From an uncultured Spirochaetaceae bacterium (lineage in GTDB: Bacteria > Spirochaetota > Spirochaetia > Sphaerochaetales > Sphaerochaetaceae), in contig CAMKAB010000054.1 in assembly GCA_946410375.1 (NCBI GenBank), positions 1 to 6,231 on the forward strand: DNA of 6,231 bases. The letters are read 5' to 3'. Positions 1 to 5,406 of the stretch are shown here, piece by piece (the stretch's first letter is position 1; the number at the start of each line of letters is the position of its first letter). The position numbers and the translations under genes are program-made. The notes under the pieces are model-generated. The model saw only the letters and a list, made by a program, of their open reading frames with translations, did no database searches and had not been told where the DNA came from.

Positions 1-39
1 TTCAATTGTTATTCGTCCACAGATATCTACACATAATAA

Positions 40-68
40 TTATGAATCATTTACCTGTGAATTAGTAT
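40..68 (+). promoter_or_regulatory. Putative sigma-70-type promoter of truA
   Basis: A TAGTAT hexamer at 63-68 (4 of 6 matches to TATAAT) lies 17 bases downstream of a weak TTATGA at 40-45 (3 of 6 matches to TTGACA). Transcription would start near base 75, just before the purine-rich ribosome-binding region at 77-89, giving a short leader of sensible length. The surrounding 1-75 stretch is clearly more AT-rich than the coding sequence. The same nine bases, TTAGTATTT, recur upstream of def. The -35 match is poor, so this is a suggestion only. An upstream promoter beyond the window is equally possible. Confidence 0.25.
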
Positions 69-83
69 TTGATAACGGGAAGC

Positions 84-89
84 GGAAGG
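84..89 (+). promoter_or_regulatory. Ribosome binding site that favours the ATG start of truA
   Basis: GGAAGG lies 5 bases upstream of the ATG at 95. An in-frame GTG at 89 overlaps this site and would have to use GGGA at 77-80 instead. The stronger site and the better codon both point to the ATG at 95. Confidence 0.5.
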
Positions 90-94
90 TGCAT

Positions 95-946
95 ATGGCG
101 CGGAAAGACTGGCGCAGGCCTGAAAAATTCAGTGCAAAAGAGGGAAGACGACGAATCGGGATTATCGTGTCGTACAACGGAACAGGTTTTGCGGGCTGGC
201 AGAAGCAAAAAAACGAGAGAACCGTTCAGGAAGAGATAGAAAAAGCGGCCTATAAACTCACCCGTCAGGACGGCATAGAGGTGCAGGGGCGCGGCAGAAC
301 TGATAGCGGAGTTCACGCAATGGGGCAGTGCGCTCACATAGAAATTGACGAATCTTCTATTCCGACTTCGGCATTCTATGGCGGATTAAATGCGTTTTTG
401 CCTAAGGATGTCCGCGTGTTGAAAGCATGGGAAGCCGGACGCGATTTTCATGCGCGATTCAGTGCTATGGCTCGCGAATACCGGTATTTTTGCACGGATG
501 ATTTTTCCGTGATTCCTTTTTTCAACGGCGGAATAACTCTTTTGGATGCGTTCCCTGATGTGAACGTACTTAATTCCTATGCGAAAAAGCTTATCGGAAC
601 CCATGATTTTACAACGTATTCCTGCGTAAAGGATTTATCGGAAAGCAAATTCAGGGATATATACGAATCGGAGTTTTGTTTTACTACTTGTATGTATGGG
701 AAAAAAATCCTACAATACAAAATATGCGGGAACGCCTTTTTGTACAGAATGGTTCGTTCGCTTGCGGGAAGCATGCTTCAAGCGGCGAAAGAAGGAAAAA
801 CGGCTGAGGAATTTCAGGCTTTGCTTGATATGAAGGATAGGAGCAAATGCGGAAAAACGGCTCCGTCGGACGGCCTTTACCTTTGGAGAGTGAGTTACGA
901 CCCTGCCGAGTATGCGTGGTTTGAGGAAGCGTACGGAAAAAATTAA
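95..946 (+). CDS. truA: tRNA pseudouridine(38-40) synthase TruA
   Basis: This cytoplasmic enzyme isomerises uridine to pseudouridine at positions 38-40 in the anticodon arm of many tRNAs. The product is 283 residues from the ATG at 95, close to the usual TruA length of about 245-270 plus a basic N-terminal extension of about 20 residues. Visible family signatures, numbered from that ATG, are IIVSYNGTGFAGWQ near 23-36, GRTDSGVHA near 67-75 with the catalytic aspartate at D70, AREYRY near 126-131 with the conserved active-site tyrosine, GTHDFTTY near 168-175, GNAFLYRMVR at 212-221 and TAPSDGLYLW near the C-terminus. An alternative GTG start lies at 89. The reading frame has no stop back to the left edge, so an upstream start outside the window cannot be formally excluded, but the AT-rich upstream sequence looks non-coding. 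A 71-base gap separates it from the next gene. The function call is secure. Confidence 0.96.
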   Translation: MARKDWRRPEKFSAKEGRRRIGIIVSYNGTGFAGWQKQKNERTVQEEIEKAAYKLTRQDGIEVQGRGRTDSGVHAMGQCAHIEIDESSIPTSAFYGGLNAFLPKDVRVLKAWEAGRDFHARFSAMAREYRYFCTDDFSVIPFFNGGITLLDAFPDVNVLNSYAKKLIGTHDFTTYSCVKDLSESKFRDIYESEFCFTTCMYGKKILQYKICGNAFLYRMVRSLAGSMLQAAKEGKTAEEFQALLDMKDRSKCGKTAPSDGLYLWRVSYDPAEYAWFEEAYGKN

Positions 947-1017
947 ACAGGGAGTTCAAGGTCCTTTAATGTCAATCGGGCGGATGTTTCGGCGTTTTTT
1001 GCCTGCAGGGAATGGAA

Positions 1018-1845
1018 ATGGATAATGACACAAGGCTCAGAATGGTATCTCTGGAAGATGCGCTGAGAAGTACGGATAAGATTATTGATCTCTTTAAAGA
1101 CGCTGTGCAGGGTGGTTTATCTTTTCCCGGTAAGAATCGCAGCTTTACAGACACCGCTTTAAAAATTATGGGCTTGAAAAAAGAGGTCTTTGAAACGGAA
1201 GAAGCCTTGAAGCAGAGAAAAGTCATAGTTCAGGCAACTGAGGACAGAGACGAAGATTCCCGCTTGAATATGGATTACGGAAAACTGGAAACATATGCAA
1301 AAGGCTGCGGGCTTTGCGCGCTTTCCAAGGAACGGAAAGGCGTTCTTTTCGGGAGCGGAGCGCATGAGAATCCGGTTTTGATGGTTGTCGGTTTTTCTTC
1401 TTCGGAAGAGGACGAGGAGAGCGGCATTCTTTTTTCGGGAAAATCGGGGGCGTTTCTTGATGCGTGGCTCAGGGCGATTTCGCTATCCAGGGAAAAGAAT
1501 GTGTATCTTTGCAATGTGATAAAATGCAGCGCTCGCTGTCGGGATGTTCTTCCCGAATCCCGGATAGTGCGTTCGTGTTTTCCTTACTTGAAGCAGCAGA
1601 TAAACCTCATAAAGCCCCGCGCAATACTTTGTCTCGGAAAAACGTCCCTGGAAGTCCTTATGGGGCTCAGACAGACGAACATTGAGAATAATCGGGGAAA
1701 ATTTTTCTTTTACGACATGATGTACCCCGTGATATGCACCTACCATCCTGAAGATGTTTTGAAGGATTTATCTCTGAAACGCGCGGTGTGGGCGGATCTT
1801 CAAAAACTCGCCCGATATTTAAATCTTGATATTGTAAGAAAATGA
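1018..1845 (+). CDS. Uracil-DNA glycosylase family 4-like protein with N-terminal extension and altered active-site motif
   Basis: The product is 275 residues from the ATG at 1018, which has AGGG six to seven bases upstream; an in-frame ATG at 1012 sits too close to that site. Family 4 glycosylases are Fe-S enzymes that excise uracil from DNA. The C-terminal two thirds match this fold. Cluster-type cysteines occur as C97-x2-C100 and C170-x16-C187. A conserved phenylalanine (F139, in ILFSG), the asparagine of NVIKC (N166) and the histidine of TYHP (H243) are retained. The usual GE(A/G)PG motif is replaced by GFSSS at 125-129, and the PPxNR segment after the third cysteine is replaced by SARCRD. 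The first 90 or so residues are charged, predicted by eye to be partly helical, and not part of the family core. The stop overlaps the priA start, so it is co-translated with a replication-restart helicase. The superfamily is confident; whether it still excises uracil is open. It could be a repair enzyme of different specificity or a DNA-binding relative. Confidence 0.85.
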   Translation: MDNDTRLRMVSLEDALRSTDKIIDLFKDAVQGGLSFPGKNRSFTDTALKIMGLKKEVFETEEALKQRKVIVQATEDRDEDSRLNMDYGKLETYAKGCGLCALSKERKGVLFGSGAHENPVLMVVGFSSSEEDEESGILFSGKSGAFLDAWLRAISLSREKNVYLCNVIKCSARCRDVLPESRIVRSCFPYLKQQINLIKPRAILCLGKTSLEVLMGLRQTNIENNRGKFFFYDMMYPVICTYHPEDVLKDLSLKRAVWADLQKLARYLNLDIVRK

Positions 1846-3803
1846 TTCGTTATGCTCTTTGCGCTGTTCCCGTGCCTCTGAAACGTGATTTCATTTATTC
1901 GTTCGATGATGAAGAAATGCGCGTCATACCGGGCGTGCGGGTCAAGGTCCCGTTCGGGGGCAGAAAACTTACCGCATATGTTGTGGAAATCATGGACGAG
2001 AGACCCTCTGACGCGAACTTTGAAATCAAGCAAATCGAAAGGTTGATAGACAAGGAGCCGGTGTTCGGAGACGCGGAGCGGAGGCTTGCGCTCTGGATGG
2101 AGTATTTTTATTTTTCCTCACGCGGAGAGGTGTTGGACGCCATGGTACCCGGCGGAAAGAGGGATGTGTCTTTGGCGTCTCTTGCGGGGGATAACCCGGT
2201 TCAAAATGCCGTGATAGAACTCACCGATGAGCAGGTTCACGCAATAAATACGATAAATAGCGCAAAAAGCGGCATGTTTTACCTTTACGGCGTAACCGGA
2301 TCGGGAAAAACCGAGGTGTTTTTAAGCTCTGCCGAGCATGTTATCGCCGAGGGCGGGCAGGTTATATATCTTGTTCCCGAGATAACGCTGACGCATCAGC
2401 TGGCGCAGCAGGTTCTGACTCGTTTTAAGGACAGCGTGGCTATTCTTCACAGCGCTCTTACCGCATCCCAGCGGATGACGCAGTGGAAAAAAATTCAAAA
2501 AGGCGAGATTTCCCTGATTATCGGGGCGAGAAGCGCTGTTTTCGCTCCGTGTAAGAATCTCAAAATGATAATTATAGACGAAGAGCATGAAACATCTTAC
2601 AAAAGCGGGAATAACCCCCGTTATCATGCTCGTCAGGTGGCTCAGTGGAGAGCCCGGGATTCGAAAGCGGTTCTCGTTATGGGAAGCGCAACCCCGTCTC
2701 TTGAAGCGTGGCGCCTCATGCGGGAAGAAAAGAGCGTCGTGAGACTGGATTTAACAAAACGGGTAGGCGGGGGAAAAATGCCGCGGGTAACGGTGGCGGA
2801 TATGACTGGCGAAAAAGGGATAATCGGGAGCGTTCTGTATAAAAAAATGCAGGAGACTCTTTCGCGCGGTCACCAGGTTATCCTGTTTTTGAACCGGCGC
2901 GGCTATAGTTATTTTTTCCATTGCAAAAGTTGCGGATACACGCTGAAATGCCCGAATTGCGATGTGAGTATGACGTACCATAAGAAAAAAGGCGTTATGG
3001 TGTGCCATTATTGCGGACATACGCAGCCCCCGATAAAGGTGTGTCCCGAGTGCGGATCGCTGGATGTGATGTATTCCGGTTTCGGCACGGAGAGATTGCA
3101 AACGGAAACGGAAACGCTTTTTCGCGAATACAGGGTGGCGAGATTGGACACGGATATCGTCTCGTCCGACAGAAAGAATATCCGGCTGATTTTAGACTCG
3201 TTCAGACGTGGGCAAACGCAGATACTTTTGGGAACGCAGATGATTGCGAAAGGGCTGAATTTCCCGGGCGTGAGGCTGGTTGGAATCGTGGCGGCGGACA
3301 GCTCCCTCCTTATGCCTGATTTCAGAGCGGATGAGCGCACGTTCAGTCTTCTTGTGCAGGTTTCGGGGAGAAGCGGACGCGCTTCCGAGGACGGAGAGGT
3401 GGTAATCCAGACCGGTATGCCGGGTAATACGGCGATTGAAAAAGCGTGCAGTTTTGACATCAATTCCTTTTTCGATAATGAATTGAACATAAGACGCGAC
3501 ACGGGATTCCCTCCGTTTTCAAGGATGGTGAATATTCTTTTCAGGTCTTCCGACTTAAAAGCTGTGCAGGCGGATTCGCATTCGTTCGCCGAAGCGCTTC
3601 GGGGGTATGCGAAAGACTTTGAGGTATACGGGGAAGACGAGTGCGCCATAGAAAAGATAAATAAGAACTGGCGGTACCATGTTCTTGCGCGCGGAAAAAA
3701 TATCAGTGCGATTATTTCCGCAATCTGGAAAGTTATCGGCGAAGTGAAGCCGTCGCGCGGGGTGATCAGGGAAGTTGATGTGGATCCCGTGGAGATGATG
3801 TGA
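1842..3803 (+). CDS. priA: Primosomal replication-restart helicase PriA (PriA / N')
   Basis: PriA is a superfamily 2 3'-to-5' helicase that recognises stalled or repaired forks and starts reloading of the replicative helicase. The 653-residue product shows an N-terminal 3'-DNA-binding domain (about 1-110), Walker A GVTGSGKT at 150-157, the DEEH box at 246-249, GSATPS at 281-286, a zinc-binding region with four CxxC pairs (C361/364, C370/373, C388/391, C401/404), LGTQMIAKGLNFPGV from about 463, and QVSGRSGR at 506-513 in place of the usual QVAGRAGR. The C-terminal domain has TGFPPFSRM and ends in DVDPVEMM. E. coli PriA is 732 residues with Walker A near 224-231. The roughly 75-residue shortfall lies between the first domain and the helicase core, where the winged-helix domain normally sits. 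The ATG overlaps the stop of the glycosylase homologue (ATGA) and has no clear Shine-Dalgarno of its own, which suggests translational coupling. Confidence 0.97.
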   Translation: MIRYALCAVPVPLKRDFIYSFDDEEMRVIPGVRVKVPFGGRKLTAYVVEIMDERPSDANFEIKQIERLIDKEPVFGDAERRLALWMEYFYFSSRGEVLDAMVPGGKRDVSLASLAGDNPVQNAVIELTDEQVHAINTINSAKSGMFYLYGVTGSGKTEVFLSSAEHVIAEGGQVIYLVPEITLTHQLAQQVLTRFKDSVAILHSALTASQRMTQWKKIQKGEISLIIGARSAVFAPCKNLKMIIIDEEHETSYKSGNNPRYHARQVAQWRARDSKAVLVMGSATPSLEAWRLMREEKSVVRLDLTKRVGGGKMPRVTVADMTGEKGIIGSVLYKKMQETLSRGHQVILFLNRRGYSYFFHCKSCGYTLKCPNCDVSMTYHKKKGVMVCHYCGHTQPPIKVCPECGSLDVMYSGFGTERLQTETETLFREYRVARLDTDIVSSDRKNIRLILDSFRRGQTQILLGTQMIAKGLNFPGVRLVGIVAADSSLLMPDFRADERTFSLLVQVSGRSGRASEDGEVVIQTGMPGNTAIEKACSFDINSFFDNELNIRRDTGFPPFSRMVNILFRSSDLKAVQADSHSFAEALRGYAKDFEVYGEDECAIEKINKNWRYHVLARGKNISAIISAIWKVIGEVKPSRGVIREVDVDPVEMM

Positions 3804-3869
3804 GAGCACTTATTCGCAATGTTTCGTCGGAATCAGGGAATAACGGTATTTACCGCTGAGTTTATACGA

Positions 3870-3898
3870 TTGAACAGACGTTTTTTTTGAGTTAGTAT
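3870..3898 (+). promoter_or_regulatory. Putative promoter of def-fmt-patatin block, with T8 spacer tract
   Basis: TTGAAC at 3870-3875 (5 of 6 matches to TTGACA) is followed after 17 bases by TAGTAT at 3893-3898 (4 of 6 matches to TATAAT). A run of eight T residues at 3881-3888 lies in the spacer. Transcription would start at about 3905, which is the A of the def ATG, so the message would be leaderless or nearly so. This fits the lack of any recognisable Shine-Dalgarno before def. The 101-base gap after priA otherwise holds only a small CGGT/ACCG hairpin at 3844-3855 that lacks a T tract directly after it. Confidence 0.35.
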
Positions 3899-3904
3899 TT
3901 TAAT

Positions 3905-4420
3905 ATGTTGGATATTGTAAAAGTCGGAGATGAAGTGCTCCGCGAAAAAACGGAAAAAGTAACGGTTTTCGATAATTCTTTGAAAATTCTTATTGACGCG
4001 ATGTTTGAAACAATGGAAGAGGCGGAGGGCGTGGGGCTCGCGGGTCCGCAGGTCGGAGTGCTGAAAAGCCTTTTCGTGATTGAAATTCCGGGGGATAACA
4101 TAAAGAAAGCGTTTATAAATCCGGTTATTGTGGAGACTTCCGCCGAGAAAACGGTGAACGAAGAGGGGTGTTTGAGTATCCCCGGACAATATGCGGAAGT
4201 TTCGCGATTTTCGAGGGTCGCCGTGCAGGCGCAGGATGAAACGGGTCGCCCCTTCACTTTAAAAGCGGACGGTTTGCTGGCGCGTGCGATTCAGCACGAG
4301 TACGATCATTTGGAAGGACGGCTGTTTATTGACAGATTATCGGAAGCAGACAGGGAAATTCTTCTTTCCCGATATGAAAAGGAGAAGAACCGAAAAAAGA
4401 AGAGCAGGAAGAGGAGATAA
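3905..4420 (+). CDS. def: Peptide deformylase
   Basis: This metalloenzyme removes the N-formyl group from nascent proteins at the ribosome exit tunnel, completing the cycle begun by Fmt, which is encoded immediately downstream. The 171-residue product has all three family motifs: GVGLAGPQVG at 42-51 with the conserved glutamine Q49, EEGCLSIPG at 87-94 with metal ligand C89, and QHEYDHLEG at 130-138 with ligands H131 and H135 and catalytic E132. Its length is normal for the family. The last 15 or so residues form a very lysine- and arginine-rich tail. In E. coli the C-terminal helix of deformylase contacts the ribosome, so the tail may serve a similar purpose here, which is inference. No convincing Shine-Dalgarno precedes the ATG; a possible promoter would place the transcript start at the start codon. 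Two bases separate it from fmt. Confidence 0.97.
   Translation: MLDIVKVGDEVLREKTEKVTVFDNSLKILIDAMFETMEEAEGVGLAGPQVGVLKSLFVIEIPGDNIKKAFINPVIVETSAEKTVNEEGCLSIPGQYAEVSRFSRVAVQAQDETGRPFTLKADGLLARAIQHEYDHLEGRLFIDRLSEADREILLSRYEKEKNRKKKSRKRR
4412..4416 (+). promoter_or_regulatory. Shine-Dalgarno of fmt inside the last codons of def
   Basis: AGGAG ends 6 bases before the GTG start at 4423. It lies in the AGG-AGA arginine codons that close def, so ribosomes finishing def are placed next to the fmt start. It supports GTG as the true initiation codon. Confidence 0.7.
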
Positions 4421-4422
4421 GG

Positions 4423-5406
4423 GTGAGCCATCGGATTTTATTTGCCGGAACTCCGGATATAGCAGTTCCTCTTTTAAATGCGCTGGTACGTGATTTTGAG
4501 GTGGTCGGGGTGCTTACTTCCGTGGATAAACCGCGCGGGCGTTCAAAAGCCCTTGTTCCGAGCCCCGTTAAATCAGCCGCTCTCAAAGCGGGAATACCGG
4601 TTCTTCAATTTGAAACGCTCAGAACGGAAGCGCGGGAACGCGTTAAGGAAATCGGAGCGGACACTCTTGTCTCTTTCGCTTTCGGTAAGATTTTCGGACC
4701 TAAGTTTCTCTCTCTTTTTCCGAAAGGGACTTTTAACGTCCATCCCTCGGCTCTGCCTGTTTTCAGGGGGCCTTCTCCGATTCAGGAAACTGTGCGGTGC
4801 GGACTGAAAACGGCCGTCGTTTCTTTGCAGGAAATAGGTCTTGAGATGGACTCGGGAGATATTTATGCGTCGTGTTCTTTCCCTCTTACGGGCACGGAGA
4901 CTTCTATGACTCTCTCTTCTCTCGTGGCTGAGAAGGCGTCTTTTTTCGTGCCGGAAGAGCTGCGAAAAGTTTTCTCGGGAGATGGTTCAAAGGCGAAGCA
5001 AACAGGCGAGCCCGTGTATTGCAAAATGCTTGAAAAGTCGGATTGTTCCCTGGATTTTTCACAGAACGTTAAGGACGTTCATTGCAAAATCAGAGCATTG
5101 TATGAGTGGCCGAAAGCCTCGGCGCGGTTTGTCCCATCCGGTACCGGCGAGGCGCGGGATATATTTATCACCGGAGTTTGGGGCGGGTTTGACTATATTG
5201 ATAATCCCGATTCGTGCGAGGACTCCGTTAGAACGGACTTCAGAGCGGGTTCAGTGGTTGCTATACGGCGGGACAGGGGGATCGGCGTACTTTGTAGGGA
5301 CGGTTTACTATGGATAAACGCGTTGCAGCTTCCTTCAAAGAAGGAAATGGATTTCTTCTCTTTCATAAACGGTAATTCATGGATAAAGGACGGGTTTTTT
5401 GAATGA
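4423..5406 (+). CDS. fmt: Methionyl-tRNA formyltransferase
   Basis: Fmt transfers a formyl group from 10-formyltetrahydrofolate to the amino group of methionyl initiator tRNA, allowing bacterial translation initiation. The product is 327 residues (E. coli about 315). It opens with ILFAGTPDIAVPLL at 5-18, typical of the formyltransferase Rossmann-like domain. The catalytic triad is visible as N105 and H107 in FNVHPSALPVFRGPSPI, and D143 in EMDSGD. The C-terminal tRNA-binding domain begins near residue 200 and ends with the expected LQLPSKKEMDFFSFING at 301-317. A slightly longer acidic loop near 256-272 may account for the extra length. It starts with GTG two bases after the def stop behind a strong Shine-Dalgarno, and its stop overlaps the start of the patatin gene (ATGA). 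The call is secure. Confidence 0.96.
   Translation: MSHRILFAGTPDIAVPLLNALVRDFEVVGVLTSVDKPRGRSKALVPSPVKSAALKAGIPVLQFETLRTEARERVKEIGADTLVSFAFGKIFGPKFLSLFPKGTFNVHPSALPVFRGPSPIQETVRCGLKTAVVSLQEIGLEMDSGDIYASCSFPLTGTETSMTLSSLVAEKASFFVPEELRKVFSGDGSKAKQTGEPVYCKMLEKSDCSLDFSQNVKDVHCKIRALYEWPKASARFVPSGTGEARDIFITGVWGGFDYIDNPDSCEDSVRTDFRAGSVVAIRRDRGIGVLCRDGLLWINALQLPSKKEMDFFSFINGNSWIKDGFFE

Noticed and set aside
20..29. Palindrome AGATATCT as an operator or DnaA-type site
   Set aside because: The perfect symmetry stops at eight bases, and the nearby TTATTCGTCCACA does not match the DnaA box TTATNCACA.
1..65. Tail of an upstream gene in frame 1 (stop at 34-36) or frame 3 (stop at 63-65)
   Set aside because: Either frame could hold the last few codons of a neighbour, but 11-20 codons with no recognisable motif are not enough to support a gene.
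1464..1685. A 73-codon + strand frame inside the glycosylase gene
   Set aside because: Out of frame with a well-supported gene, with no ribosome site of note or family motif.
3098..3117. Short ACGGAA tandem repeat in priA
   Set aside because: About three copies that simply encode a Thr-Glu run in the conserved region after GTERL; no sign of a separate repeat element.
3008..3649. A 213-codon antisense reading frame inside priA
   Set aside because: It lies wholly opposite a strongly supported gene, shows no recognisable domain, and its composition mirrors the codon bias of priA read backwards.
3844..3888. Intrinsic terminator after priA
   Set aside because: The CGGT/ACCG stem at 3844-3855 is only 4-5 base pairs and is separated from the T8 tract by 25 bases. 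A second weak A-T-rich stem at 3860-3875 ends 5 bases before the T run. Neither is convincing.
3892..4257. Antisense reading frames of about 120 codons opposite def
   Set aside because: def is certain from its three motifs; the antisense products are rich in Ser, Phe and Thr, as expected for a shadow, and show no family motif.
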